Assembly (NCBI RefSeq): GCF_003574355.1
Contig: NZ_QWLB01000010.1
Coordinates: forward strand, 16,590 to 80,589
DNA length: 64,000 nucleotides
Reading direction: 5' to 3'
From: Meiothermus granaticius NBRC 107808
Lineage (GTDB): Bacteria > Deinococcota > Deinococci > Deinococcales > Thermaceae
Part shown: piece after piece, positions 16,574 through 29,460 of the stretch
How positions within the stretch are numbered: position 1 is the first letter of the stretch
Layout of the letters: every line of letters begins with the position of its first letter
The notes under the pieces: generated by a model
The model's input: the letters and a program-made list of their open reading frames with translations, nothing else
Databases searched by the model: none
What the model was told of the DNA's origin: nothing
Made by a program: the position numbers and the translations under genes

Positions 16574-17599
16574 TCAGGACAGCACATCCCGGGTGGTCCC
16601 CCGGGTTCGGTAGTTCATCCAGCTCTTGCGCAAGCGCAGGGCTTTGGTGAGCACCCCGTACAGCGGGGAAAGCGCATAGTCATAGGCTGGGAAGCGCACC
16701 CGCTGCCCCCCAAACCCCTCCTTGAAGCGGTCAATCCCCGCCGCATGGCTACCCTCGCTGCGGCGCGGCACACCCCAAAGGTCGTAGATGCGGTAGCCAT
16801 TTTCTAGGCCCCAACGAATGGCCCCCCAATGCATTCCGTTGGGGGCTTTGGCATTGGAGTGCTCCCGGCTGCTCCCCCCATAGAGATAGTCCACCTTGCC
16901 GGCAAAGGCCACGAAAAGCCCCGCGGCTAAGGGTTGGCCCTCGAGCCGGGCGATCGAGATGAAGGCCCGGCCTTCGGGCTGATTCATCGCCCGCAGCACC
17001 GTCTGATAGTAGGTTTTCGAGTGCTGGAGCAGCTTGGCCCGCCGATTGGTGGCCTCGAACAGCTCCCAGAACTCCTCAAAGGCCTCCTCGCCCTCAATGG
17101 TCGTGACCACCCGCTTCTCGGCCAGCTTGGTGTTGCGCTTGTGCATGTTGTCCATCTGGTCGAGCAAGCCCCCTTGGCCCAGGCTCAGGTCCAACCAAAT
17201 GGTGTACTCAGGCTGGATGGTTTCAGCCAAGGCCAGACCAGGAAACTCGGGGGCCAAAGCCTCGGCGCTCTGCCCCCATTCAGGCTCGAGCTTCAGGTAT
17301 ACCGCCCCACTGGCCTGGGCCCTCAAAGCCTCCGCCACCTGGGGCAGCTCGCTCAGGTCGCGCAGGGCCGGGCCCCGGCTGGCATAGAGCATCGAGACCG
17401 GCCCCGCCAAGCGGCGGCGAAAAAGCTGGGCCGCAGCCACCAGGGTTTCCCCCTCATAGAGCGCTATCCGCTCAGGTTCCCAACCCGAAAGCCGCTTGAC
17501 CTCCCCCCAACCCCACGACTGCAGGGCGCTGGTGATGGGCAAAGATGCGACCATTTGATTCCACTGAGCGGGCTCAAGCACGGTTTGGAGGCGCAACAC
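16574..17599 (-). CDS. FemAB/FemX-like peptidoglycan aminoacyltransferase
   Basis: A 341-residue GNAT-fold protein of the FemABX family. Recognisable blocks are ALQSWGWGEVKRLSGWEPER near the start, MHKRNTKLAEK in the middle, and AGLFVAFAGKVDYLYGGSS, HWGAIRWGLENGYRIYDLWGV and GIDRFKEGFGGQRVRFPAYD at the end, the last being typical of FmhB/FemX proteins that add amino acids from aminoacyl-tRNA to the peptidoglycan side chain. Thermus peptidoglycan has glycine bridges to ornithine, which would fit. GTG at 17599 lies eight bases after a CATAAT box (17608-17613, minus), so the message is nearly leaderless. No partner gene is adjacent. Confidence 0.85.
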   Translation of the reverse strand: MLRLQTVLEPAQWNQMVASLPITSALQSWGWGEVKRLSGWEPERIALYEGETLVAAAQLFRRRLAGPVSMLYASRGPALRDLSELPQVAEALRAQASGAVYLKLEPEWGQSAEALAPEFPGLALAETIQPEYTIWLDLSLGQGGLLDQMDNMHKRNTKLAEKRVVTTIEGEEAFEEFWELFEATNRRAKLLQHSKTYYQTVLRAMNQPEGRAFISIARLEGQPLAAGLFVAFAGKVDYLYGGSSREHSNAKAPNGMHWGAIRWGLENGYRIYDLWGVPRRSEGSHAAGIDRFKEGFGGQRVRFPAYDYALSPLYGVLTKALRLRKSWMNYRTRGTTRDVLS

Positions 17600-17671
17600 G
17601 GTTCACCATTATGAGGCCAAGCACCCGGCGTTCACCACTGGGCGCAGGCCAGAGGGGGTTCTTTAAACATT

Positions 17672-17677
17672 TATACT
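17672..17677 (+). promoter_or_regulatory. -10 element, leaderless promoter of pheA
   Basis: TATACT ends six bases before GTG 17684. There is no good -35 and no Shine-Dalgarno sequence. Confidence 0.55.
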
Positions 17678-17683
17678 GTCCCC

Positions 17684-21021
<3,338 letters not shown>

Positions 21022-21037
<16 letters not shown>

Positions 21038-22017
21038 GCGGGTACTACGGGTTCCAAAACGCGGGCGACGAAGCCATCCTCGAGGCCATCGTCCAGGAAG
21101 TGCACTCCCGGGGGCACCAAGTCCTGGCGTTTTCCGCCAACCCTGCCGTCACCGCCAAGCGCTACGCAATCCAGGCGGTGCGGCGCAGCCATCCGCTCGA
21201 GGTCTGGAAGGGGTTAGGCCAGATCGACCTTTTCCTCTCTGGCGGCGGTGGGCTCCTGCAAGACAAAACCTCGAGGATGAGCCTGATGTACTACCTGGGC
21301 CTGATTGGCCTGGCCCGCCGACGCGGCAAGCCGGTATATGTGTTCAACCAGTCGCTGGGGCCGCTCTCCGCTCGGGGGGAGCACCAGGTCAAGCGCTCGC
21401 TGCGTGGGGTGGAGTGCTTCTTCCGCGATGAAGCCTCCCTGGAGTATGGGCGGCAACTGGGTTTGAATGTGCAGTATGGGGCCGATCCGGCCCTGCTGCT
21501 CACCCCTCCCCCGGTAGAGCGCGAGCCCAACATGGTGGTGCTGGTGCCACGGGCTGGGCTCGAGGCCGCCAACACCAACCTGCACAAGCTCGGGGATCGG
21601 CTGCGGGTAGAGGGGTTTGAGGTGGTGGTGCTGGCCCTGCAACCCGGCCACGACGAGCCGGCCCTCGAGCGCTTCTCCTCCTTCACCCGTGAGCTGGCCT
21701 GGGACCCCCGCCGGGTCAGCTACCTGCTGGCCCAGGCTGGGTACGTGGTCTCGATTCGCTTGCATGGGGCCATCCTGGCTGCCGCCGCCGGCACCCCCTT
21801 TGTGGGGATTGCCTACGACCCCAAGGTGGCGGGCTTCTGCCGCGATGCCGGGGCCCCGTATGTAGACATGCCCGGTGACGCAGACCTCCTGGCCTCGGCG
21901 GTGCTCTCGCAGCGACAGCCCAACTGGAAGGCTGTAGACGAGATGAAGGCCCGGGCCCGGGCCAGCTTTGATCGGGTGCTCTCGGTGAATCGCCAGCGCA
22001 GGGTTAAGACCCGGTAA
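21022..22017 (+). CDS. csaB: polysaccharide pyruvyl transferase
   Basis: A 331-residue CsaB-type transferase that adds a ketal pyruvate to the secondary cell-wall polymer; the pyruvylated polymer is what SLH domains of S-layer proteins bind. The N-terminal VSGYYGFQNAGDEAILEAIV, the central FLSGGGGLLQDKT and VFNQSLGPLS, and the C-terminal SIRLHGAILAAAAGTPFVGI are all family blocks. It overlaps the DUF5693 gene. The convergent gene on the other strand ends only 4 bp beyond its stop. Confidence 0.92.
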
Positions 22018-22021
22018 GGCC

Positions 22022-23143
22022 CTATAGCCGCATCGCCTCGAGCCTTCGCTCCATGACCGCCGCGTACTCAGTCCACTCCTCGAGGGCCTGATTCACCGAC
22101 TGGCGCATGAGGAACTCTCCGGGCGAGAGGCGTTTGAGCAGCAGAAAGGGCGGGGTTGAGAGGGTCTCCAGCACCCCCTGGAGCTGATCCGGCTCGAGGC
22201 CCAGCTCCCGAGCCGTAGGCATCAGGTCGGCCAGCAGGAAAATCTGCTGGGGAGGCAGCTCCGCCAGCAAGGCCAGCCCCGCAGAAAAAACCCCCCGCTC
22301 AGCCAGCACCCCGGAAATTTCGGCCTCGAGGCTCGCGATGGACTCGAGGTCTAGGCGCCCCTCCCGCAGGCGTTTCTCCAGATCGAGGGCCCCCAACGGG
22401 AACACCGAACGCAGCTTGACCAGACGGCTCAGGGCTTCGGGGGAGACATAGGCCAGCCCCCCCTGCCCCAACCCCGAGGGCCGTACCGAGCCGACCTCGC
22501 TTAGGGCCTCGGCCCGGCTGGACTCTCCAGCCACAATCGCCGCATAATGCACCCGCCCGGACTGGCGCAGCGCCAACAGCTCGCGGGCTTCCATCTCGCC
22601 AAAGCGCACCAGGGCCAGGCTGAAGGTGCGCCTTCCCAGCACCGCACGGAAGGTCCAGGGCGGCCCCCCGGACTCCCGCACCAACCCCAGGGCCTCGAGA
22701 TCGGCGCTAAACGCCGGGGCCTCCGCGCTGACCGGTACTTGCGGAAACAACACCTCGCGCGGGTAGGGGGTGACCTTGACCCGTTTTTCCGGCTTCTCCG
22801 CCCGGCTCCCCTCTGCTGGCTCCGGAGCGGGCTCGGGCGGAGGCGCAGGCGCGCGGCGCGGCTTGGCCGGTTTGGCCGCCGGGGTCAGGGCCTCGAGGCC
22901 GATCTCCTCCCCTTCAAAGTGCAGCAGGAGGGTCTCGTTGGCGCTCAGGCGTCGCTTGTCGTAGTAGGCTCCCAGCCCCTCGATGCGGCCCCTCCCCCAG
23001 TTGACCTCGGCGGCATAGGTGTCCCCATCTTCATCGCGAAAGATCACATGATCTCGTCCCTGAAGGTAGTTGCGCAGGGTCAGGGTCAGGTTCATGGTTC
23101 CCGTGGTGAGGCAGTTGCTGGTCAAGACATAGCGTCCACTCAT
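22022..23143 (-). CDS. unrecognised protein with Pro/Ala-rich linker, next to dnaQ-like gene
   Basis: A 373-residue protein I do not recognise. Residues 1-90 form a compact beta-rich segment (LQGRDHVIFRDEDGDTYAAE, NWGRGRIEGLGAYYDKRRL) that could be a small DNA-binding-like barrel, but this is a guess. Residues 90-125 are a linker rich in Ala, Pro, Glu and Lys. The remaining 250 residues are mostly helical, with LVRFGEMEARELLALRQSGR and a C-terminal WTEYAAVMERRLEAMRL. It has no membrane segment or signal peptide. It starts 16 bp after the DnaQ-like exonuclease gene with AGGTG upstream, so the two are co-transcribed and it may act with nucleic acids. Confidence 0.7.
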   Translation of the reverse strand: MSGRYVLTSNCLTTGTMNLTLTLRNYLQGRDHVIFRDEDGDTYAAEVNWGRGRIEGLGAYYDKRRLSANETLLLHFEGEEIGLEALTPAAKPAKPRRAPAPPPEPAPEPAEGSRAEKPEKRVKVTPYPREVLFPQVPVSAEAPAFSADLEALGLVRESGGPPWTFRAVLGRRTFSLALVRFGEMEARELLALRQSGRVHYAAIVAGESSRAEALSEVGSVRPSGLGQGGLAYVSPEALSRLVKLRSVFPLGALDLEKRLREGRLDLESIASLEAEISGVLAERGVFSAGLALLAELPPQQIFLLADLMPTARELGLEPDQLQGVLETLSTPPFLLLKRLSPGEFLMRQSVNQALEEWTEYAAVMERRLEAMRL

Positions 23144-23158
23144 AGGGTTCTGGCACCT

Positions 23159-23968
23159 TTACACATTGGACAAGAAAGCGGCTTGCGTTACCGGAACCGG
23201 ACGTCCGGCGGTGAGCATGTAGTACATCTCAGAGGCCACCGCCAGCGTGGTCTCGACATCCGCCAAGGCCCGGTGGCGCCCCTGAGCAGGGAGGTCAAAG
23301 GCCCAGGCCAAAGCATCCAAACCCCGCTTGGGCAGCCCTGGCAGGGCCTTTCTGGCCCAGTGTAGGGTGTCGACTACCGGGTTGTCCAGGCGATGGCCCA
23401 GCCGCAACAGCCGGGGCTTGAGAAAGCCGAGGTCGAAAGCGGCATTTTGAATGATCAGGGTTGCGCCTTCCAGCAAGGGCCAGGCCTCCTGCAAAACCGT
23501 ATAGATGTCTGGGGCTTGGCGCACATCGGCATCGCAGATCCCCGTAAGGCGGCGGATGAAGGGCGGAATGCTGGCCCCAGGGTTAACCATTCGCTGGAAC
23601 ACCTGTTGCCCCCCCGCCTCGAGGCGAATAAAGGCCAGTTCAATGATCTCGTGATCGGCGGTTGAAAGCCCGGTGGTCTCCACGTCCAAAACCACAATGG
23701 CCTCCCCGGAAGCCGGGAAGGGATACCGCCACTCCCATAAGCCCAGCTCCCCCCCCACCCGCTCAAAGCGCCCATCCAAAAGCGGCTCGAGCAGCTCCTC
23801 CACCCAAGCCCCTCCCGGAACCTGCCGGCTGGCCAGAACGCTTTCAGCCAGAGCGCGGGCTTCCAGCGGAATCCCGGCGCTGCGCAGATGCCGCACCAGA
23901 CGGGTCGAGAGGCGGTAGTGGGTAGGGCTCAGGCCGGATCGGGGGTGCGTGGCGATGGTCATATGCAC
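23159..23968 (-). CDS. DnaQ-like 3'-5' exonuclease
   Basis: A 269-residue DEDDh exonuclease. Exo I is VVLDVETTGLS (near residue 93), Exo II is IIQNAAFDLGFLKP (near 168) and Exo III is HRALADVETTLAVAS (near 233), giving the four acidic residues and the His of the DEDDh group. The N-terminal 90 residues are extra and unassigned. Similar proteins are proofreading-like epsilon homologues or repair nucleases. GTG 23968 has GAGG eight bases upstream; the ATG two codons later is possible. TATACT on the minus strand at 24063-24068 could be the -10. The 203 bp between it and gatA hold no gene that I see. Confidence 0.87.
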   Translation of the reverse strand: MHMTIATHPRSGLSPTHYRLSTRLVRHLRSAGIPLEARALAESVLASRQVPGGAWVEELLEPLLDGRFERVGGELGLWEWRYPFPASGEAIVVLDVETTGLSTADHEIIELAFIRLEAGGQQVFQRMVNPGASIPPFIRRLTGICDADVRQAPDIYTVLQEAWPLLEGATLIIQNAAFDLGFLKPRLLRLGHRLDNPVVDTLHWARKALPGLPKRGLDALAWAFDLPAQGRHRALADVETTLAVASEMYYMLTAGRPVPVTQAAFLSNV

Positions 23969-24171
23969 ATTTAGAACCTCAGAGCGCTGGGGAATACACC
24001 GGAATTTCTAGCAAGAGAACCCGTTCTCCAGTAAGCAGATCGCATTAATCGGGTCTCGTGCGAGTATACCTCAGCTCACAGTGTTATGACAGAGTTTAGA
24101 AGGGGTAACGCCTTAACGTATCGAAGGCCATCCCTGGCGGGGGTACGGGAATAGGGTCGTAGCTCGGGTCT

Positions 24172-25605
24172 TTAGCTCAGCGGAGCCACCTGCAGAAAAG
24201 CCTGTTCTGTGGCATCTTCGAAGGCTTTGGCCAGGGTGAAGAGCCTCTCGTCTTGAACCGGCCTGGCCATGAGTTGGACCCCTACCGGGAGGCCCTCTTC
24301 AAACCCGGAGGGGATCGAGAGCGCCGGCAAACCGGCCAAATTAACCGCTACCGTATCAATATCTGCCAGGTACATCGAGAGGGGATCGGAGAGCTTCTCA
24401 CCTAGCCGGAAGGCGGGGGTGGGGCTGGTGGGGGTGAGCAGCACATCGGCTCGAGCAAAGGCCGCATCGAAATCGGCCCTGAGCTTGGCCCGGGCCCGCA
24501 GGGCCTTGCCGTAGTAGGCCTCGTAGTAGCCCGAGGAAAGGGCAAACGTGCCCATCAAGATGCGCCGTTTGACCTCAGGGCCCAAGCCGGCCTCGCGGCT
24601 GCGCATCATGGTCTCGGTGACATCTGCGCCGGCGATCCGCAGGCCGTAGAGCGTGCCGTCATAGCGGGCCAGATTAGAGCTGATCTCCGAGGTGTCTACC
24701 AGGTAATACGTGGCCAGGGCATAGCGCAGGCTGGGAACGCTGACCTCGACGAAGCGCACCCCGCACCTTTGAAGCACCTGACGGAAATTTTCGCAGGCTG
24801 CGCTCACCCCCTCGCTGTTCCCCGAGGCGAAGGCCTCCCGCACGATCCCCACGGTGAGTTCAGCCGGCTCCGTCAAGGCCCTTTGAAACTGAGGCTCCAG
24901 CGGTAGGCTGGTTGCGTCCAGCGCATCAGGGCCGCTGATGGCGTCGGTGAGCAGGGCCAGATCCTCGAGGCTCCGGGCCATTGTCCCGACCTGATCTAGG
25001 CTGCTGGCGTGGGCCACCACCCCATAGCGGGAGATACGCCCATAGGTGGGCTTGAAGCCGTAGACCCCACATAACGCGGCGGGTTGGCGCACACTCCCAC
25101 CGGTATCGGTACCCAAGGCCAGGGGGGCCAAGTTCGCGGCCACCGCCGCCGCCGAGCCGCCGGAAGTCCCCCCTGGGACCCGCTCCAAATCCCAGGGGTT
25201 CCGGGTAGGGCCAAAAGCCGAGTATTCGGTGGAAGAACCCATGGCGAATTCGTCGAGGTTGGTCTTGCCCAGCACCACCGCTCCCGCCTGGCGCAGCCGG
25301 GTGATCACGGTGGCATCATAGGGGGGGACAAAGCCCTCCAAGATTCTCGAGGCACAGGTGGTCTCTAGCCCCCGGGTGCAGAGGTTATCTTTGACCGCGA
25401 CCGGAACCCCCGCCAGGGGCAGGGCCTCTCCCGCCTCGAGCCGCTTCTCCACAGCTTCGGCCTCAGCCTGGGCCCTAGGGTTCAGGCGAAGAAAGGCATG
25501 CACCCTGGGCTCGAGCCGCTGGATACGCTCCAAATACTCCTGAAGAACCTCTTTGGCAGAGATTTTGCCGCTTTTAACCGCATCGGCGATCTGGTGGGCC
25601 CACAT
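24172..25605 (-). CDS. gatA: Asp-tRNA(Asn)/Glu-tRNA(Gln) amidotransferase subunit A
   Basis: A 477-residue amidase-signature protein, the glutaminase subunit of GatCAB, which converts mischarged Glu-tRNA(Gln) or Asp-tRNA(Asn). The catalytic Lys lies in [11 protein letters not shown] (near residue 75), and the cis-Ser and nucleophile Ser lie in [13 protein letters not shown] and [15 protein letters not shown] (near 150-180). Length fits GatA rather than other amidases. gatB and gatC are not adjacent, which is common. The ATG is six bases after the miaA stop, so both belong to one transcript. Confidence 0.95.
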   Translation of the reverse strand: MWAHQIADAVKSGKISAKEVLQEYLERIQRLEPRVHAFLRLNPRAQAEAEAVEKRLEAGEALPLAGVPVAVKDNLCTRGLETTCASRILEGFVPPYDATVITRLRQAGAVVLGKTNLDEFAMGSSTEYSAFGPTRNPWDLERVPGGTSGGSAAAVAANLAPLALGTDTGGSVRQPAALCGVYGFKPTYGRISRYGVVAHASSLDQVGTMARSLEDLALLTDAISGPDALDATSLPLEPQFQRALTEPAELTVGIVREAFASGNSEGVSAACENFRQVLQRCGVRFVEVSVPSLRYALATYYLVDTSEISSNLARYDGTLYGLRIAGADVTETMMRSREAGLGPEVKRRILMGTFALSSGYYEAYYGKALRARAKLRADFDAAFARADVLLTPTSPTPAFRLGEKLSDPLSMYLADIDTVAVNLAGLPALSIPSGFEEGLPVGVQLMARPVQDERLFTLAKAFEDATEQAFLQVAPLS

Positions 25606-25611
25606 ACGGGC

Positions 25612-26538
25612 TCAATGATAACAGGGGAAAGACCGGGCCAACCACGTCCGTAGGCCATCCCAAGCCCATTCCCCTCCCCTGGGCAGATAGGTCACGTCCC
25701 CCGGTTCCTTGCGAAACCAGGTGTATTGGCGCTTGGCATATGCCCGGGTAGCCTCTAACACCTCGGCCTGGGCCTGCTCGAGCGAGTACTGACCCCTGAG
25801 GTATCCCGCCACCTCCTTGTAGCCAATCCCCTGTAGGGCCGTGGGCATCTGGGGGTAGCGCTGGATCAGGCCCCGCACCTCCTCGAGCAAGCCCTGCGCA
25901 AACATCTGCTCCACCCGAGCCCGCAGGCGAGCCTCGAGCCAGCCCCACTGGGGCCAGAGGATGAGCTTGGCATAGGCGAACCTTGGCTCGAGCCGCGGCA
26001 GTTGGGCCGGAGGCCGACCGGTACGGCGCAGGATTTCCACCGCCCGCACGATTCGGCGGGGGTTCTGCCCCACCCTCAGGGCATCCTCCGGGCTACGAGC
26101 CCGGAGCTCCTCGAGCAGGGGCCATATCCCCTCGCTGTGCAGCCGCTTCCACAGCGCATCCTGAAGCTGGGGATCCGGCGGGGGCAGCTCAAAAATCCCC
26201 TCCGAAAGGGCCCGGATATAGTATCCGGTCCCCCCCACCAGGAGCGGCAGCCGGCCCCTAGCCAGTACCGCCTCCAGCGCGGCCTCGGCCTGGAGCCGGT
26301 ACTCAGATACCGAGAAGGGTTGGCTGGGCTCGAGCACGTCCACCAGGTGATGCGGCACCCGGCGGCGTTCCTCCAAGCTCGGCTTAGCGGTGCCGATATC
26401 CAACCCGCGATACACCATGCTGGCGTCGGCGGAGACGATCTCCAGGCCCCCGTGTCCAGCCAAACGCAGGGCCAGGTCGCTCTTCCCTGAACCGGTCGGC
26501 CCAGCCAGCACCGGAATCAGCCCTTTGGCAATCGGCAT
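25612..26538 (-). CDS. miaA: tRNA dimethylallyltransferase
   Basis: A 308-residue enzyme that adds a dimethylallyl group to A37 of tRNAs reading UNN codons. The P-loop [15 protein letters not shown] is at the N-terminus, followed by [55 protein letters not shown] and [10 protein letters not shown] use ATG 26538 (MPIAKGL) because a minus-strand TAGCAT ends seven bases before it. Two more upstream in-frame starts (26547, 26568) fall in the promoter shared with the divergent hsp20 gene. It is followed by gatA. Confidence 0.95.
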   Translation of the reverse strand: MPIAKGLIPVLAGPTGSGKSDLALRLAGHGGLEIVSADASMVYRGLDIGTAKPSLEERRRVPHHLVDVLEPSQPFSVSEYRLQAEAALEAVLARGRLPLLVGGTGYYIRALSEGIFELPPPDPQLQDALWKRLHSEGIWPLLEELRARSPEDALRVGQNPRRIVRAVEILRRTGRPPAQLPRLEPRFAYAKLILWPQWGWLEARLRARVEQMFAQGLLEEVRGLIQRYPQMPTALQGIGYKEVAGYLRGQYSLEQAQAEVLEATRAYAKRQYTWFRKEPGDVTYLPRGGEWAWDGLRTWLARSFPCYH

Positions 26539-26545
26539 TTCCCTC

Positions 26546-26555
26546 ATGCTAATCT
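26546..26555. promoter_or_regulatory. overlapping divergent -10 boxes of miaA and hsp20
   Basis: On the plus strand TAATCT (26550-26555) ends six bases before the hsp20 ATG. On the minus strand TAGCAT (26551 back to 26546) ends seven bases before the miaA ATG. The two -10 boxes share two base pairs, so the two polymerases could not bind at once. Confidence 0.5.
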
Positions 26556-26561
26556 TGAGCA

Positions 26562-26954
26562 ATGGCAATCGAGCGTCTCGATACCTTTGAACGCCTGCAG
26601 GCCATTCGCCAGCAGCTCGACGAGCTAACCCGGCGTTTCGCTTCAGGAGAGGTTTTCGGCCAGTGGGTACCGGCTCTCGATGTTCTGGATGAGGGCCAAC
26701 AGTATCGCATCGTAGTGGATATCCCTGGGGTCAAAAACGAGGATCTAGAGCTACAGGAACAGGGCAGTACGGTCACGCTGGCCGGGGTGCGCTACGCCCT
26801 GGAAGGCCAGTACACCCAGCATGAGCGCCCCTCGGGGTCGTTTCACCGCACCATCGCCCTACCGGAGGACATTGTACCCGGCAGCGCCCAGGCCTCATTG
26901 AAAAACGGGGTGCTCGAGGTGGTGATCCAAAAGGCCCAGCCCCAGGAGCAATGA
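26562..26954 (+). CDS. small heat-shock protein Hsp20/alpha-crystallin
   Basis: A 130-residue ATP-independent holdase. The alpha-crystallin domain runs from about residue 38 ([20 protein letters not shown]) to 125, with [13 protein letters not shown] and the end motif [13 protein letters not shown] (consensus A-x-x-x-n-GVL). The N-terminal arm is short and helical. The start at 26562 lies six bases after TAATCT. No inverted CIRCE-like repeat was found in the short divergent region. It converges with tdk, 55 bp downstream. Confidence 0.92.
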   Translation: MAIERLDTFERLQAIRQQLDELTRRFASGEVFGQWVPALDVLDEGQQYRIVVDIPGVKNEDLELQEQGSTVTLAGVRYALEGQYTQHERPSGSFHRTIALPEDIVPGSAQASLKNGVLEVVIQKAQPQEQ

Positions 26955-27009
26955 CCTGCTGGTGAGGCCTCCGTCTGGGGCCTTACGGTGAGGGTGCGGC
27001 CCGCGCCGC

Positions 27010-27624
27010 TCACAAAATGGCCTGCACCTCCTGGCCCAGCACCGTGTGGCATTTGCGGCAGCGCGGCTCATAGGCTTCGCTGGCCCCGACCAGAATGACC
27101 GGGTCATCTCGGCGTGCGGGCCGCCCACCCACAAAGCGCTGGGTGCGGGTGGCCGGCGCACCGCACACCGGGCAGACCGCATAGAGCTTTTCCACGTACT
27201 CCGCCCGGCTGAGCAGCTCGGGCATGAGGCCAAAAGGCTCGCCGCGAAAATCCATATCCAGCCCAGCGCAGATCACCCGGACACCTTTGTCGGCCAGCTC
27301 GAGCACCAAAGGCACCAAGCCCTCATCAAAAAACTGGGCTTCATCCACCGCCACCACATCGGGTAAGCCATCGCTCATCCCCAGATGGTTGCGCAGCTCG
27401 GCGGAATCCCGCACGGGAATGGCCTCGGCTCGCTTGCCGTCGTGGCTCACCACATCCGTAGCATGATAGCGATCGTCTAGGCGAGGCTTAAACACCAGGG
27501 CCCGCTGACGGGCGATGAGGGCGCGCTTAACCCGGCGAATCAGTTCCTCAGACTTGCCCGAGAACATCGGGCCAACCACAACTTCAATCCAGCCTTGATG
27601 GTGGGGGAGGTGAGGTAGGGCCAT
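27010..27624 (-). CDS. tdk: thymidine kinase
   Basis: A 204-residue type II thymidine kinase (thymidine salvage). The P-loop is [18 protein letters not shown] (near residue 15); [18 protein letters not shown] is the Walker B region with the catalytic Glu. The lasso and structural zinc site are shown by [17 protein letters not shown] and a final CRKC. A few extra residues precede the fold ([12 protein letters not shown]). A minus-strand TATGCT (27636-27641) eleven bases upstream may be the -10. Confidence 0.95.
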   Translation of the reverse strand: MALPHLPHHQGWIEVVVGPMFSGKSEELIRRVKRALIARQRALVFKPRLDDRYHATDVVSHDGKRAEAIPVRDSAELRNHLGMSDGLPDVVAVDEAQFFDEGLVPLVLELADKGVRVICAGLDMDFRGEPFGLMPELLSRAEYVEKLYAVCPVCGAPATRTQRFVGGRPARRDDPVILVGASEAYEPRCRKCHTVLGQEVQAIL

Positions 27625-27695
27625 AACCGGGGCCTAGCATAGCAGAAGCCCAACGCAGGCCGCTCGAGGGGAAGAATTCTCTGTGGGGCTGGCCC

Positions 27696-28589
27696 TTAGT
27701 CCAGCACGAACCGGGGTTCACTCTCGTGCAGCCGCACCCGGCGAATGATGCGCTGATCGTTCTCGCCGGTCTCGTCGGTGGTGGCAATGACCGTCACATA
27801 ATCGCGGATAGGGCTATTGAGCACCTTCTTGGTCAAGGTCTCCTCTACCTGGAAAATCCCTGCAGAGTTGTTCATCTTGACCCGAATTTCCACGGGAACC
27901 TTGTCCCCTCGCAAAATCTGCACCTCATCCACCGCCAAGGCGCTGATCGAGTGGATGTCTACCGACCCCAGGGCAAACGCTTTGCGCCCACGCCCCTTGG
28001 CGATATCGGTCCCATCGGCCACCGCTGTAACCCCAGCCTCGATGGTCAGGGGCTCAGGGGAGAGGTCGTGGGTGGTGATGCTGTGCAGCATGAAGGCCCG
28101 CAGCTCGGTACACTTCTCTGGATCCTGATACACCTTGGAAAGCACCCGATCCAGCACGGGAATCGCCAACATCACACTAAAGGCTTCATGCCCCATGCGG
28201 TGCACCTGGTTGCCGATGTCGTGGAGCATGGTGGAGAGAAGCACCGTGAGATAGGTGTCCTCCAAGTCTCCTACCCCACTTTCCATCACATCCGGCTTGA
28301 CCCCATGCTCCACCAAAAGCCCCAGGATGGCAATGCTGGCTGCACCGGTGATCAGGGCATGAACCCGCCCGTGGTCGTTATAGCCCAGCTTACGCACGGT
28401 GATGTAGTTGGCCATATTCCAATGCCCCCGGGCCTCGCTGTCGCCCGAGAGCAGTTCATAAGCCATCAAGGCCTTGGGAAAGCGGCTCAACCCCTCCCGA
28501 ATGGAAAGATCTGCTTCAATGTACAGCTTGGCTTTGGGGCTGCCAACCTGGACGGTGCGCTCATTCAAGATGGAACCACTGTCAGACAT
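27696..28589 (-). CDS. HD-domain metal-dependent phosphohydrolase
   Basis: A 297-residue protein with an HD domain: HGRVHALITGAASI near residue 73 (first His), LLSTMLHDIGNQVHRMGHE near 115-133 (HD pair and a further His), and a last helix with DGTDIAKGRGRK (Asp near 193). The C-terminal 90 residues (VPVEIRVKMNNSAGIFQVEE) are beta-rich and give no recognised domain. HD proteins cleave phosphate esters, including nucleotides; which one is not readable. The start lies six bases after TACCTT (28596-28601, minus), so the message is probably leaderless. Confidence 0.82.
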   Translation of the reverse strand: MSDSGSILNERTVQVGSPKAKLYIEADLSIREGLSRFPKALMAYELLSGDSEARGHWNMANYITVRKLGYNDHGRVHALITGAASIAILGLLVEHGVKPDVMESGVGDLEDTYLTVLLSTMLHDIGNQVHRMGHEAFSVMLAIPVLDRVLSKVYQDPEKCTELRAFMLHSITTHDLSPEPLTIEAGVTAVADGTDIAKGRGRKAFALGSVDIHSISALAVDEVQILRGDKVPVEIRVKMNNSAGIFQVEETLTKKVLNSPIRDYVTVIATTDETGENDQRIIRRVRLHESEPRFVLD

Positions 28590-28595
28590 ACCCCT

Positions 28596-28601
28596 AAGGT
28601 A
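28596..28601 (-). promoter_or_regulatory. -10 element, leaderless promoter of HD-domain gene
   Basis: Minus-strand TACCTT, then six bases, then ATG 28589. Confidence 0.4.
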
Positions 28602-28652
28602 GCGCTTTATCCGCTATGCAGGAGTGATGCATGCGACATCGGCCCGCCTCGA

Positions 28653-29441
28653 TCACTCCCCACGAAACTGAGGGCTGCGCTTGGCCAAAAACGCCTGGGT
28701 CCCCTCGCGCATGTCTTGGGTGGCGCAGGCCAGGCCAAAGAGGTCGGCTTCAACCTCCAAGGCCTCCTGCAGATCCAGGTCCTCTCCACGACCCACCGAC
28801 TCTTTGGCCAAGGCCAGGGCCACCGGACCATTTTTGAGGATCACTCGAGCCAGTTCTTTGGCCGTCTCGAGGGCGTCCTCCCCCACGCGGTTCAGCAATC
28901 CCAGGCTCAGAGCTTCCTCAGCGGGCACATGACGTCCGGTAAAGATGAGGTCCAAAGCCCGGCCCCGGCCGATCAGGCGCGGCAGCCGCTGGGTACCGCC
29001 GTAGCCGGGGATAATTCCCAGCCCCACCTCCGGCAACCCCAGCTTGGCGGTCTTGCTGGCCACGCGCAAATCACAAGCCAGGGCCAGCTCGAGCCCCCCG
29101 CCTAGGGCAAAGCCGTTGATGGCGGCAATGGTTGGAACCGGAAGGGCTGCGATCTCCCCCAGCACCGACTGCCCCAACAACGAAAACTCTCGAGCTGCGA
29201 ACACATCCTGCACCTCGGCGATCTGGGCGATATCAGCCCCGGCCACAAAGGCCCGGCCCTCCCCGGTGAAGATGGCCACCCGCACCTCGGGGTCTTGGGT
29301 GATGACGTCGGCCACCGTGGCCAGCTCCATCAGCAGGTCTTGGTTGAGGGCATTGAGGGCCTGAGGACGGCGAATGGTCACCACCGCCATTGCGTCCTCA
29401 ACGGCATAGTCTAGAAATTCAAACCCAGCGGTATCAGTCAT
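28653..29441 (-). CDS. enoyl-CoA hydratase/isomerase family protein
   Basis: A 262-residue crotonase-fold protein. AFVAGADIAQI and AINGFALGGGLELALACDLR form the oxyanion hole. PEVGLGIIPGYGGTQRLPRL follows. The glutamates expected of a hydratase are present (the E in GGGLELA region and PEVGLG), so enoyl-CoA hydration in fatty-acid breakdown is the best guess, though short-chain specificity or isomerase action cannot be excluded. A minus-strand TAAGCT six bases before the ATG suggests its own leaderless promoter, although PNP ends only 19 bp upstream. Confidence 0.88.
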   Translation of the reverse strand: MTDTAGFEFLDYAVEDAMAVVTIRRPQALNALNQDLLMELATVADVITQDPEVRVAIFTGEGRAFVAGADIAQIAEVQDVFAAREFSLLGQSVLGEIAALPVPTIAAINGFALGGGLELALACDLRVASKTAKLGLPEVGLGIIPGYGGTQRLPRLIGRGRALDLIFTGRHVPAEEALSLGLLNRVGEDALETAKELARVILKNGPVALALAKESVGRGEDLDLQEALEVEADLFGLACATQDMREGTQAFLAKRSPQFRGE

Positions 29442-29447
29442 GGCTAC

Positions 29448-29453
29448 AGCTTA
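29448..29453 (-). promoter_or_regulatory. -10 element, leaderless promoter of enoyl-CoA hydratase gene
   Basis: Minus-strand TAAGCT, then six bases, then ATG 29441; it sits in the short gap behind the PNP stop codon. Confidence 0.4.
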
Positions 29454-29460
29454 CCGCGAT

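Noticed and set aside
23969..24171. tRNA or small RNA gene in the gap between the DnaQ-like gene and gatA
   Set aside because: No cloverleaf, T-loop consensus or terminator was found; only a possible -10 box.
27726..29105. 459-codon open frame antisense to the HD-domain and enoyl-CoA hydratase genes
   Set aside because: It spans two recognised genes and their intergenic promoter on the other strand and encodes no recognisable protein.
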